In this document: positions 8,305-19,400 of the stretch, piece by piece
Position numbering within the stretch: the first letter of the stretch is position 1
How the letters are laid out: each line of letters opens with the position of its first letter
Source of the DNA: Clostridiales bacterium SIT11
Lineage (GTDB): Bacteria; Bacillota; Clostridia; Tissierellales; Peptoniphilaceae
Assembly (NCBI GenBank): GCA_001299455.1
Contig: CYUK01000003.1
Location: 1,364,001-1,428,000, forward strand
DNA: 64,000 nucleotides
Direction of reading: 5' to 3'
Made by a program: the position numbers and the translations under genes
The notes under the pieces: generated by a model
What the model saw: only the letters and a program-made list of their open reading frames with translations
What the model was told of the DNA's origin: nothing
Databases searched by the model: none

Positions 8305-9486
8305 ATGAGAAAAAAGATTTTGACCTTGGGCTTGGTGCTAGCTATCCTCTTGGGCCAAGCCTCCTCCAGCCTGTCCATGGCCAGGCAAGGAAGGCCAGAA
8401 AACCAAGACCAAAAGGCCAGGATGGCTGCAATTTTAGAAGAAACAGAAGAAGTATTTTTAAGAGGAAAGGCCCAATATACAAATGAAGACATCTTGACCC
8501 TGGTTCAAAGAGGTTTTGCTAGACCCTGCCTAAAAGATAAGGCCTATGATGATACAAAATATTCCTTGACCCTTAATGTGACCTTTGCTAGAAATGTCCT
8601 GACAGCCCTGTCCCTAGGAGAAGACCCAAACCAACTCTTTGGAAAAGAAAACCTACATATTTTAGAAAAAGAAGGGTTAAAGGGAGCCTATACAGAAGGC
8701 CAAATCTTTACTGTAGCCCGGGCCTTGATTTTGGCAGGGAAAAAAGACCAGGTCGATTTCCTTCTATTAAAGAAAAAAATAAAGAGCCTGGATAAAATGA
8801 CAGAAGAAAAGTGCCTGGGATTTTTAACCCTGGCCCTCTATAATCCCCAAGACCCGGACCGGGAAGCCTATAAAAAAGAAATACAGGAAAATATGAAGGA
8901 CACAGGCGTCCTTGGCAACCTAGACACCACAGCCAGGGCCATTCAAGCCCTCTATGCCATGAGGGAAGATCCCTATCAGCTGAAAAATTCCCAGGGGAAA
9001 AGTTTGGTAGATGGCCTGGAAAGCCTATACAGAGGCGGCGGACACTTTGCCTCCCGAGAAAACCTGCCCTGGGGCCAGGAAAAATCCTCCCCTTACTACG
9101 CCCTAGGAGACTTAGTCGCCGGTTCATCAGCCTATCTTGACCTTTTAGAGAAACAAGGCCATAGAAAGACCCAAACTTCTGAAAGAATTGCCAGGACCCC
9201 GGCCAAGGTCAGCCTGTCTTTTCCTAAAAGTCAGGAGAAAATCCCCTTAAAACCAGGAGACCGGCAAAAAATTCCTGCCAAGGTCTACAATAGTCAAGGA
9301 GAAAGGCTGGCCTATGAAAAAGTGACCTATACCTCCTCCAATCCAAAAGTATTGAAGTACCTATACTTAGATACCTTCCAAGCCCGATCGGTCAAAGAAA
9401 ACACCTGGGTTACTGTAAGGGCAAAGTCTGAGAAGAATCCTAAAATACTAGGAAGCCTTAGAGTTTGCGTAGCAGGAGAAAAATAA
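8305..9486 (+). CDS. Secreted alpha/alpha-barrel protein with Ig-like C-terminus
   Basis: A 393-residue secreted protein with a signal peptide (hydrophobic residues 6-22, cleavage near SMA). The middle (about 45-285) consists of helical repeats of the prenyltransferase/squalene-cyclase-like type, with alternating helices such as VLTALSLGEDPNQL and TTARAIQALYAMREDPYQL. This is the fold of the N-terminal domain of intrinsic factor and transcobalamin. The C-terminus (about 300-393) is a Big_2-like Ig domain (VTYTSSNPKVLKYL). There is no SLH, IPxTG or lipobox, so it may be released or held by partner proteins. Cobalamin riboswitch 1 directly upstream supports a corrinoid link. It lacks the QxDxxxxC-type catalytic features of true terpene cyclases. 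Confidence 0.8.
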   Translation: MRKKILTLGLVLAILLGQASSSLSMARQGRPENQDQKARMAAILEETEEVFLRGKAQYTNEDILTLVQRGFARPCLKDKAYDDTKYSLTLNVTFARNVLTALSLGEDPNQLFGKENLHILEKEGLKGAYTEGQIFTVARALILAGKKDQVDFLLLKKKIKSLDKMTEEKCLGFLTLALYNPQDPDREAYKKEIQENMKDTGVLGNLDTTARAIQALYAMREDPYQLKNSQGKSLVDGLESLYRGGGHFASRENLPWGQEKSSPYYALGDLVAGSSAYLDLLEKQGHRKTQTSERIARTPAKVSLSFPKSQEKIPLKPGDRQKIPAKVYNSQGERLAYEKVTYTSSNPKVLKYLYLDTFQARSVKENTWVTVRAKSEKNPKILGSLRVCVAGEK

Positions 9487-9521
9487 AGAACTAAAAAGGA
9501 TGAAAGAGTTAATCATAAGGT

Positions 9522-9550
9522 TTGCAATTTTAAAAAATTGAAGCTATAAT
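9522..9550 (+). promoter_or_regulatory. Promoter of second cobalamin riboswitch
   Basis: TTGCAA (9522-9527) and TATAAT (9545-9550) with 17-bp spacing, 35 bp after the preceding stop. The layout matches that before riboswitch 1. Confidence 0.8.
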
Positions 9551-9570
9551 AGACTTAGGTAAAGTAAATA

Positions 9571-9733
9571 TTGAACCCTATTGTGTTCTTACAATCGTAA
9601 GCTAAGATGGAACTTGGTGCAAATCCAAGACGGACCCGCCGCTGTAAATGAGGAGTCTATCCTAAAAGTCACTGTGAAAATTCATGGGAAGACAGGATAG
9701 ATGAAGATTCATGAGTCAGAAGACATGCACAAG
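9571..9733 (+). ncRNA. Cobalamin riboswitch 2
   Basis: The aptamer is nearly identical to riboswitch 1: the same GGTGCAAATCC and GACGGACCCGCCGCTGTAAA core, GTCACTGTG, and GAGTCAGAAGACATGC, with only scattered substitutions and single-base indels. The pair therefore looks like a segmental duplication of promoter, aptamer and terminator. It precedes the long leader of the SLH barrel protein at 10221 and probably also governs the giant protein at 13409. Confidence 0.95.
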
Positions 9734-9789
9734 GGCGCTTCTTTATGGCGAGGTACCAGTAGAGGAAGACAATAGAAGGATAGTGCGAA

Positions 9790-9823
9790 TACGGGCATTA
9801 GCGAAAGCTAGTGTCTTTTTTTA
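9790..9823 (+). terminator. Riboswitch 2 terminator
   Basis: ACGGGCATTAGC, a GAAA loop, GCTAGTGTC and TTTTTTT form a stem followed by a U run, homologous to the terminator of riboswitch 1. Confidence 0.85.
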
Positions 9824-9825
9824 TT

Positions 9826-10220
9826 GCCTTAAAAGAAGCTAAAGGTAAGAAGAACAAGAGAGTAGCTGCATAAGGAAGATGGTCCCATCTTCAAAATGAA
9901 TTGCTAGGAGGTGAATTGAAAAACATCCTGTAAGTTTAAAACCTTTAGATAAGGGAAAAGACAATTGTATAAATCTTATGTCAGATTACTTCTTAGGAGA
10001 GAACAGCCAGCATGGAGTCCTCACCAAGCTGAAAGGGCTTTGCTATTGGAACTGGGAAACTTATAGGATATCACTGGGAAACCAGGAGGGCCTATAAACA
10101 TTCCTTTAGAAGCTAGAAAATATCCATAAGATGTATTTGTAGTTAGAGAAAATATGTAAAGGAAGGTAAAAATGGGTCTTGGATTTTCCAAGGTCCCCAT
10201 TATACCGCAAGGAGGTAAAA
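9826..10220 (+). other. Long leader without a supported gene
   Basis: About 395 bases between the riboswitch 2 terminator and the next start codon. I see a small stem (GAAGATG/CATCTTC, about 9876-9892), an AGGAGGTGAATTG that looks like a ribosome binding site plus TTG but runs into a stop after a few codons, and an ATG at 10171 behind AAGGAAGG. That last frame runs into the next gene in another frame and stops after about 45 codons. No conserved RNA motif was recognised. It may hold a decayed coding segment or a translational control element. Confidence 0.4.
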
Positions 10221-13200
10221 ATGAAAAAACGAATATCTTTATTATTGGCTCTTTTAGTCCTGTTTACATCATTCCCTTTTTATTCTTTTGCGGAAATCCC
10301 CAATAAAGCTATTTTAGATGGGGGAAAAGATGAAAAAGCGCTTGTAGAAAGTGTAGATAAGAAGGAAGTTCAGGCTAAAGAAAAGTCAGAAAAAACCCTA
10401 GAAAAACCAGAAGAAAAGACAGAACTATCTCAAGAAATTGTAGAAACTGAGGTGAAGGCTCCTCAAGAAGGGGAGTCAGAGGATGTAAAGGCTGCTAGAG
10501 AAGCCGTTGAAGCCTTGGAAAACTTAGAAAGTAAAAAAAATCAAGAAATATTAAAGGCTGTAAATACAGCAAAAGAACTTGTGGCGAAGCTAGAAGACGG
10601 GGCAGTAAAGGCAGAGCTTGAAGCAAGAATACTTGCAAATGATGTTCTCACCCCAAAGAAAATCAGCATTTCTTGGACTTTAGATGGAAATAAGCAGACT
10701 CGGACCTTGTTTGAGGATGACTCTACAGAAGAGGCAAAACTTGCTTACCAAGTATCCAAGGATGATGCACCTGTTGTAGAGGATTTAAAAGACCTTCAAA
10801 TAGATACCCAAATGGCAAGCCCGGATGTCAAGGTAGAGATGACAAGGCAAGACAAAGAGGGATCCAATACCGTCTTTTTCTTTTATACAGTAACATCGAA
10901 AGATAAAAAGAAGGTTTTAAAGTTTAGGGTTATTGTTCCTGTCAAAAATCCTGATCGTAATTTAGACACGGTGATAAATCAAAGTATTGAGACAATTACG
11001 CAATACTACAGCGGCTCTTCAGATGACTGGGCGGCCATGTCCCTATCTTCCTTGGGACACCAAGATAAGGTAAACCAAGTAGCCTTAATTACAGCAGCAC
11101 AAAAAATTGTCAAGGAAAAAATCAACTCCACCAACTTAGAGCGAGTGACCATTTCCTTGACAGCCCTAGGTTATGATGTTCAAAACTTCCCCTTGGCCGA
11201 TGGAAGTGTGGTCAATATTATTGAAGAAATTGCCAAGTATGAAAAGGGCCAATATGGGGACGGACTGGGCACCTTAAATGGCTATATTTTTGCCTTGATT
11301 GCCTATGATTGTGGTCAATACCCCATTCCCCAAGGGGCTACCTGGACTCGAGAAAGAGTGATTGACTATATTCTCGATAACCAACTAAGTGATGGGGGAT
11401 GGAATTTAAACAACGAGGGTGTTTCAGATGTAGATATTACAGCCATGGCAATCCAAGCTTTAGCTCCCTATTATAAGAAGCAAGACAAGGTAAAAAAAGC
11501 AGTGGATACTGCATTAAATAAGTTATCTGACATGCAAACGAGGACTGGGGATCATGCTGGAGCCTATAACGCCTGGGGAGCAGGACCTAATGCAAATTCA
11601 ACAGCCATGGTCATCTTGGCCCTACAAAACTTAGGCCTTGATTCTCATACAGAGCCTCGATTTATAAAAAATGGTAAGTCTGTTTTAGATGGTCTTCTTT
11701 CTTTTAAAACAGCCAATGACTATTTTGGTTATACCAATAATTTTCAATTGAACGACAAGGCAATGGAACAGGCATACCAAGCCTTAATTGCTTATCGGGA
11801 CAAGAAAAACATCTATCTTTTCCCGAGGCCAACAAAAAGTTTTGCTTCAGTAATTACTCCAACACGCCTAGAGCTTCTTGGCTATCCAAAGACAGAGTAT
11901 TTTGTAGGGGAAACTTTAGATAAAAGTGGTTTACAAGGAATTGTTTATTTTAGTGATGGAACAAGTAAAAGAGTAGGGCCTGAATCTATTGACCTTCAAG
12001 GCTTTGATACGGAAACAAGTGGACGGAAATTAGTGATTGCAAATTACTCAGGCCTGGAAGCAAGATTTTATATCCTGGTCAAGGACAGGGAAGACCCCAT
12101 TAATCCGGAAGATCCTTCAAAACCGGAAGAACCGGAGGAAAAGAACCTGGCCTATGTTTCTGTTATTGTCCCACCAGGACCTAGAGTGCATACCAATGGG
12201 TGGGTTATGAAGGCAAAGACGGCCTATAAGATTATTCCAGGCAAGGATACAGCCTTTTCCATCCTACAAAAAACCGGCCTATCCTATAACTACAATTACC
12301 ATAAAATTTATAAGGGGGTCTATGTCAACACCATTGAAGGACTTTCTGAATTTGATGGCGGGCCCTATAGTGGCTGGATGTACCGAGTCAATGGAGTCTT
12401 TCCAAATCATTCGGCTTCCTTGCACCCTATTCATCCAGGCGACTATGTGGAATGGTTGTACACCCGTGATCTAGGGAAAGATGTTGGTGGCTATATTGAA
12501 GGAATTGAAAATGATGATGGTACAGGGATTAAACCGGTTTATGTCACTGTTCGGAATACGGAAGGTGGTATGATTAGCCCTTCAGGAAGGGTGAAGGTAG
12601 CAAAAACAGTTCCTGTGACCTTGACCTTTAAGGCAGATCCAGGCTATGTCTTGGCAGATGTTCTTATTAACGGAAAGAGCATTGGCGTTGTAGATAGCTA
12701 TACCTTGACTGTGGAAAATGTGAAGGACAAGGACATTATTACAGCGACCTTTAAAAAGCTTGACCAGTTAAGTGAAGAGGAAAAGAAAGAAATTGAAGAA
12801 AAGAAAAAGTTAGGTGTCCAAGAAATCATCCGAAACAAGTACTATACAGACGTGGATGGCCACTGGGCAGAAAAAGCCATTGATTATGTGACAGAAAAGG
12901 GCTACTTTAAAGGAATTGGAAGCAAAAAATTCGGTCCAAACACCCCTATGACCCGGGGGATGATGATTACCATTTTAGGACGGATGGACGGAGTGAAAGA
13001 TCATCCAACAAAAACCAGCTTCAAAGACGTCAAGGAAACAGACTTCTGTGCTGCCCATGTCCAATGGGCCTTGAAAAATAAGATTGCAGAAGGGACAGGT
13101 CAGGGACAGTTTGAACCCAACCGGAAGATAACTCGAGAAGAAATGGCAAAGATGATGAATGACTACCTGACCTATAAAAAAGTTGACTTGAAGAAAAATC

Positions 13201-13385
13201 AAAAGACAGACATGAAGGACCAGGAACAAATTGCAGAATGGGCCAAGGATGCCGTTGAAAAAATGAACCGTTCAGGCATTTTAAAGGGGACTCCGGAAGG
13301 AAACTTTAAGCCCAAAGACCTTTCGACCCGAGCTGAAGTAGCCACCGTCCTATACCGGATGGATATGGGTAAAGAGAATAAGTAA
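10221..13385 (+). CDS. SLH-anchored transcobalamin-like surface protein (barrel + DUF4430)
   Basis: A 1054-residue surface protein. Order: signal peptide (1-25); charged Lys/Glu-rich linker (30-140); beta-rich domain (145-240); alpha/alpha-barrel of the prenyltransferase-like type (260-535, with SDGGWNLNNEGVSDVDITAM and ANSTAMVILALQNLGLDSH); Big_3-like Ig domain (550-620); DUF4430 (645-757, with SGWMYRVNGVFPNHSASLHP and PGDYVEWLYTRDLGKDVGG); a further beta domain (770-845); three SLH domains (875-1054). Barrel followed by DUF4430 is the domain order of animal intrinsic factor, so corrinoid binding at the surface is the best guess. The ATG at 10221 has GGAGGT seven bases upstream. It is downstream of cobalamin riboswitch 2. 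Confidence 0.88.
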   Translation: MKKRISLLLALLVLFTSFPFYSFAEIPNKAILDGGKDEKALVESVDKKEVQAKEKSEKTLEKPEEKTELSQEIVETEVKAPQEGESEDVKAAREAVEALENLESKKNQEILKAVNTAKELVAKLEDGAVKAELEARILANDVLTPKKISISWTLDGNKQTRTLFEDDSTEEAKLAYQVSKDDAPVVEDLKDLQIDTQMASPDVKVEMTRQDKEGSNTVFFFYTVTSKDKKKVLKFRVIVPVKNPDRNLDTVINQSIETITQYYSGSSDDWAAMSLSSLGHQDKVNQVALITAAQKIVKEKINSTNLERVTISLTALGYDVQNFPLADGSVVNIIEEIAKYEKGQYGDGLGTLNGYIFALIAYDCGQYPIPQGATWTRERVIDYILDNQLSDGGWNLNNEGVSDVDITAMAIQALAPYYKKQDKVKKAVDTALNKLSDMQTRTGDHAGAYNAWGAGPNANSTAMVILALQNLGLDSHTEPRFIKNGKSVLDGLLSFKTANDYFGYTNNFQLNDKAMEQAYQALIAYRDKKNIYLFPRPTKSFASVITPTRLELLGYPKTEYFVGETLDKSGLQGIVYFSDGTSKRVGPESIDLQGFDTETSGRKLVIANYSGLEARFYILVKDREDPINPEDPSKPEEPEEKNLAYVSVIVPPGPRVHTNGWVMKAKTAYKIIPGKDTAFSILQKTGLSYNYNYHKIYKGVYVNTIEGLSEFDGGPYSGWMYRVNGVFPNHSASLHPIHPGDYVEWLYTRDLGKDVGGYIEGIENDDGTGIKPVYVTVRNTEGGMISPSGRVKVAKTVPVTLTFKADPGYVLADVLINGKSIGVVDSYTLTVENVKDKDIITATFKKLDQLSEEEKKEIEEKKKLGVQEIIRNKYYTDVDGHWAEKAIDYVTEKGYFKGIGSKKFGPNTPMTRGMMITILGRMDGVKDHPTKTSFKDVKETDFCAAHVQWALKNKIAEGTGQGQFEPNRKITREEMAKMMNDYLTYKKVDLKKNQKTDMKDQEQIAEWAKDAVEKMNRSGILKGTPEGNFKPKDLSTRAEVATVLYRMDMGKENK

Positions 13386-13408
13386 TGGATGAAAGGAGAG
13401 TAGCTGGC

Positions 13409-16400
13409 ATGAAAAACTGGAAAAGGGTGTTATCCTTATTTTTGGCTTTTCTTTTAATGGTAACGGCAGGCCCTCTCCCCATTTATGGGGAAGAGGAGCC
13501 GGCTAAGCCAAAGTATAGGGTCACTTTTACAGATGATTATGGGATAGAATCGGAGCCACAAGAGGTGGAAGAAGGAGCTTCGGCACAAATTCCTACTGAT
13601 TTCGAACCTGGTCCAGGAGAACTCATCACAGCAATAAGAGATGAAGAGGGAAATAAAAAGAATCCCTCAGCACCTATATTTAGGAATGAAAATTTCACTA
13701 TAGAGTATGGAGACCAAGTTGATGTCACCCTATCGGTTGTAGGGGATGAACGTCACAATGGAAGCAAGGACTATAAAGATCAAATTATTGAACCCACCAA
13801 GGTGACCCTTACAAGCCAAGACCTGGAGATTCAAAAAGCACAAGGCTATCCTACGAATAAGCGGTATGCCACACCAGCCAATGCCTTAATTAAGGTTATG
13901 GAAGAAAAGACTCCCAAGGAACTTACAGATGACTTTAAAGAACAAGTAAACAATGGCTATATTGCCAAAATGTTTGGTCTGAAGGAATTTCAACCGGGAG
14001 TCGGGGATAAGTCCGGATGGATGTATTACATCAACCACTTCTACTCCGGTTATGGAGTAAAGGAAGCTCCGGCCCTAGACCAGGATTCAATCCGTTATTT
14101 CTTTGTTGAAGACTATACCAATAACTACTACACCTGGTTTGACAAAACAGAAGCCACAGTAGAAGCAGGAAAGCCTTTAGACCTTGACCTATCCTATTCT
14201 CATTTTGAAACAATGGGTGGCAAGACAACGACAGGCAAGTACCAAGGAGCCACCATCTATGTGGATGGAAAAGAATATAAAAAAGATGGTCAAGTGGTCA
14301 AGACCGATGCAAGTGGGAAGGCCCAAATTGTCCTTGTGGACCCCGGTAGACACACGGTATCTGCAAAACATATTGGCGAAAACGGTCTATTCCTCACGAC
14401 GATGCCCTTTATGGAAGTCCATGTTGAGGAGGGGGCTGTAGACCAAAATCAGGAAAAGGTGGATAAAGTTGCCCAAGCTTTTAAGGACAATTCCCAGGCA
14501 AGTAATACTCTTTGGCCAAAATTTAAAGAGAATAAAAATATTCTCCCACTGATTAAAGAACGATTAAGCATGTTATCCGGCGTAAATGTAGAAAATGTTG
14601 AGCCGGTTATTGCCAGTGTAGACGAAAAGAATCATGTTAAAGAAGATGGCAGTCTTGAATATGTCAAGAGGGAAGAACTGAACGCCTATGGAATGAACTT
14701 TGAAAATATTAGTTTCAAGATTCAATTCAAATTAGGAGAAGCCTTATCTGACCCCATAGACATGCGTGCCATGATTGCATGGGATCAAGACCACTTCAAT
14801 GGGAAAATTAAAGAAGAAGCGGATAACTTTGACTTTCAAAAAGCTTTAGGAGAAGGGGTCAATCCAGAAGCGGTCGAAAGCTCCTTTAAAATGCCTGTAT
14901 ATAGTACAGGTTCTGCCCGTACTTCCTGGTCCAAGATGAACTGGTCTACAGACCATGAAGAAATTTTCAAGGTTTCAGACCCTGACTTTGCCAATAAAGT
15001 AAACTTCGCTTTTACCCAACCGAAGGAAGATACAAAGGTAAAGATTACCGTCACCTTTACTGCAAATGATAAAGTCTTGAATGATACAGGTAGGCTTGAA
15101 AAGCCGGAAGATTTCCAAAAACAAACAAGAGAATATACCATTACTGTAAAGGGAACAGGGGAAGAATCTACTACAGAAGAAGGCTTAAAAGCTTTACTAG
15201 ACAAGTATTATCTTCCCGAGAATATTAAATATTCTAAAGGTGGGTCTAAAGTAGACTTCACTCAAGTGTTGGGAGATTTACAACTTCTCCGCTATACAAG
15301 AATCACAGATGATCAAGGGGAAGATGTATTTAATAGGAATGAAATTACCGTTACTTCGGATACACCAGCTGTAACAATTAATGGATACAGGGCAAATGTA
15401 GATCGATTTGCAAAAAAAGAGGATTTAAAGGGCAATCTTATTATAAAGTTAACTAGAGATGGTCTTTCTGCTGAGAAAAAAATCCCCTTTACAATCAAGC
15501 CTGTCACAGAAGAAGAGCTGGCTACTGAACTTAAGATGATGGAGTTAGCCAAGGAACATTTCTTTGATGGAATTAACGATGGTCAAAATAAAGATAAGGA
15601 CCATGTGACCAAAAATCTCCATGCCTTTGAAGAAATGAACTTGGATGAAAATGGAGAGCCTGTTTGGGTTTATAAGGCAAATGACAAAACTGGTAAAGGG
15701 ATTATAGCTGATTTCTTTCTTTCTAGTAGTCAAATGGAATCTTTGGGCTACAGACGCTTTAAATCTTCCAATCCAGCCATCATAAGCCATGAGAATTTAC
15801 TAGTAAATCCTCAAGAATCTGCCCAAGAAGTAACAATTAGCACCCTTCTTTCCAGTGCACAGTATAAAGATTCCGCAGAAAAGCATCCGAAAAATCAACT
15901 CCTGCAAAAGCTATACAAGCAACCTATTGAAGTCAAGGTGGTTGTTAAGGGAACGGCAGTTTCCACAGAAGCTTTGGAAAAGAAAATCCAAGAAGGAGAA
16001 GCCCTTCTAGGACAAATGGTTGAGGGACCTGCTCCAGGCCAGTATCCCCAAGGAAGTAAGGATAGCCTTCAAGGAGAAATTACTAAAGCTAAAGGAACTC
16101 TCGGGAATCCAGAAGCAACAGATGAACAAATTGAAGTTGCCACGAGAGATCTAGATGCAGCCATTAAAGCAACAAGAGCAAAAGCAAATCCTCTCCTGGC
16201 AAAGGTTCGGATTATTGCACAAGATAAAGAAAATGCCTATTCAGAAAAGTCTGGTTTTTATGATGTTCAATCATCAGCAGCAGAAAAATATGGCTATGTA
16301 AAACCGGAAGACTATAAGAATAAGGTGACCGTTGCAGACGCCCTAGCTACCTATCATAGGGCCGTTTACGGAGAAGATTTTGAAAAGAATCCGCAAAAGT

Positions 16401-19400
16401 ATTTAGTCATCAACAATTCTGGCGGTATTACTAAGATCTTTGGTGTAGAAACCATGGATATAGGCTACAAGGTAAATAATAAAATGCCAACCTATCCAGA
16501 TAAACCGGATATGGGCTCTCTAGCCAATGACAGCCTCTTAAAAGAGGGAGATCAACTGAATATTTTCCGTTATTTTGGTGACTATAACGAAAATAAATAT
16601 CTTTACTTTGATAAGGTGGACTACACAGGAAAGGCTGGAGAAAGTTTAAATATTAAAGTATTGACAGAACAATACAATACGGTTAGTCAAAAATTAGAAG
16701 AAGTGAATGTAGAAAAAGCCACTGTCGTCGTAAAAAAAGAAGGCGAAGTTGTGGCCCAAGGAACGACAGATGAAAATGGACTTGCAAGCATCCAATTGGC
16801 TCCTGACATGAAGGGAGATTATGATGTAACCGTCGGCAAAGTTCTGACAGATGCAGGAAAAGAAGGAAAATTCATTGCACCCTATGCTGGGCTTACTGTA
16901 AAAGAAAAAGAAATAAGTCTCGCTTCCTTAGAAACCCTCCTCGAAGAGGCAGAAAATTTACCTGAGGTAGACAGGATCAGTCCAGACGGAAAAGATGTAA
17001 ATCCGGATCAAACTTGGGTGACACAAGAAGTAGACAATGCCTTAACAGAAGCCAAAGAAGAAGCAAATAATCTTATTTGGGAAGAAAGTCAAGATCAAGA
17101 CAAAATAGAAGCGGCTATCCAAAAATTAAGACAAGCCATAGATAACTATAAACCCATGCTTGGCACAAAAAAAGTTGTGGATGCAGACCTTGATTTAGTA
17201 ATAAAAGGTTTAGAAAATGCCTACTATGCCGAAAATGGAGAGGAAGAAAAAGAAATCTCCTTTAACGTTTCTACCACAAAACAAATTCCAGAAGGAATGA
17301 AAATCCAAGTCACTTGTGGAGGAGATAAAGTTGAAGGGAAAGACGGAGCCTATAAAGTTAAAATTAAGAGTAAGCAGACAAATCTTATCGTCATCAGTGT
17401 AGTTGATGAAGATGGAAAGACAGTAGAAAAGGCGGATGGAAATGAAGTAAGTGAACGCTTTGTCATTAATCTGCACACCATTAAGGTTATTGACTTCAAA
17501 CCGGCACCAGGACAGTTTGTCAATACAAGCTGGACAGACTATAAAGACCCCAATAAGGTAAAGGAAAATAGCGTAGGTTCAGGGTTAACTCTGGGATCTT
17601 TTGGCGGTCACCTTATTGTGGACATGCTTCAACCAGTTAAGAATGATCCCAAGAATCCCTATGGAGTGGACTTTACAGTCTTTGGAAATGCCTTTGAAAT
17701 CAGTGGAAAGCCCAATAAGTACAACCAAGAACCGGCCGCTGTCTATGTTATGAAGGATGAAGATGGAAACGGCCTGCCTGATGACACCTGGTATGAACTG
17801 GCTGGATCTGAACATGGGAAAGAAACCACCATTCGGGACTATAAGGTTACCTATACCAACCCCAAAGGAGCTGGAAAAAATATTCCTTGGACAGATTCTC
17901 TTGGAGACAGTGGTTTTGTCTATGCCAATGGATACCACAAACAGGAATATTATCCAATCCATGAAAACTTCCCTAATATCAATCCAGACGAAGAAAGCTA
18001 CCAAGGGACCCTAATTTTAAAAGGAATGAATCCAAGCGATATTACTGTTAATGGAAAACACCAGCTACGTTTTGGATATGCGGAATCAAGGAAAACCCAG
18101 CTTAAGGGAGACTTAACAAGTCCAGATAACCCCTACACACCAGATGCCTTAGAAGGAAGTGGTGGAGATGCTTTTGATATTTCCTGGGCTATTGATAAGG
18201 CGGGAAATCCAGTCAAATTAGACGAAATTCGTTTTATCAAAATTGTATCCGCTACCAGTGCCAACCAAGAAGGGGGAACAGGAGAAATTTCTCCTGAAAT
18301 AACAGGTGTAACACGGACACAAGCCATTGCGGAAGATATTGATGCATTAAAGATTTCTTCAGAAATCAAACGGGATTATTTAGGAATAGGGTCTAGTGAG
18401 TATCTCATTGCCCAAGCTTATAAGGATGGAAAAGAGGCTCCTCATGGAGATTTAGTCTGGACGACTTCAGATCCAAGCCTTGCTAAAATCAACCCTGTAA
18501 CAGGTCTTGTTGAAGGACTTGCTCCTGGAGAAGTGGATGTTACTGTAAGTAGTAAAGCAAACCCAAATATTCAAGCCAAATACCATTTTACAGTAGGACA
18601 ACCTATTGAGATTCAAGAAATTCTTGGCTTCCAATATCCGGAAAATAAAAAGAATATAACGGGCCAAGGGACAGTCTTTATGGAGCCCTTGGTACAAAAT
18701 CAATTTGGTGAAAAAATAGAGATAGGCAAAGAAGACATTCAATGGGAAAGCTTAACACCAGATAAGTTTGTTATGAAGCCAGGATTTAGTGAGAAAGGAT
18801 GGGTCAATGCTAGTGGGAAAGAGACAGGAGTAGGGCGCATAAAATACAGCTACCATAATAAGTCTGTAGAAGTTCCCCTGCTGGTTTATCCTAAAGATTC
18901 TGTGGTAGAAAATGTTTATGGAAAGACTCCTAGGATCAATGATTTAGATAAGGCATTAAGCTTAAGCTATGATTCGGTAATCCTATCCTCAAGAACAGCA
19001 AAAGAAAAACCCTATGATGAGTTTGTTAAATTAGACCAAGCAGCCAGCCAAAAATTGGCTCAAAGTAATAAAAACCTGATTATTCAAGGAAAATTCTTTG
19101 AAGTTCAAGAAGAAAATGCAGGCTTAAAGGCAGCTGACTTAAAGGAAATCAGTTTTAAGGCAGATGAGGTCATTGGTGATGAAAGTCTAAGTCAAGCTTT
19201 AGGAACAGCAAAACCAGAAATGCCCTTGTATGACTTTACAGCAAATATTGGGTCTGGTCCGATTAAAATGGGATTAAAACTTGTTCAAGGACAATTTAAA
19301 GCAGAGGATGCAGACCAATATAAGGTAGGGTATTACAATAAGGATACAGGAACCTGGGAAGAAGTAGAATCTACCTTAGATGCAGAACGAATGACCTTGT

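Noticed and set aside
8305-9486. Terpene cyclase or protein prenyltransferase
   Set aside because: The barrel repeats match the fold only; catalytic DxDD/DCTAE-type or zinc-site motifs are not seen and the protein is secreted.
17585-18004. Antisense 139-codon frame inside the giant surface protein
   Set aside because: Purely a shadow of the sense frame; residue composition is unlike a real protein and there is no ribosome binding site.
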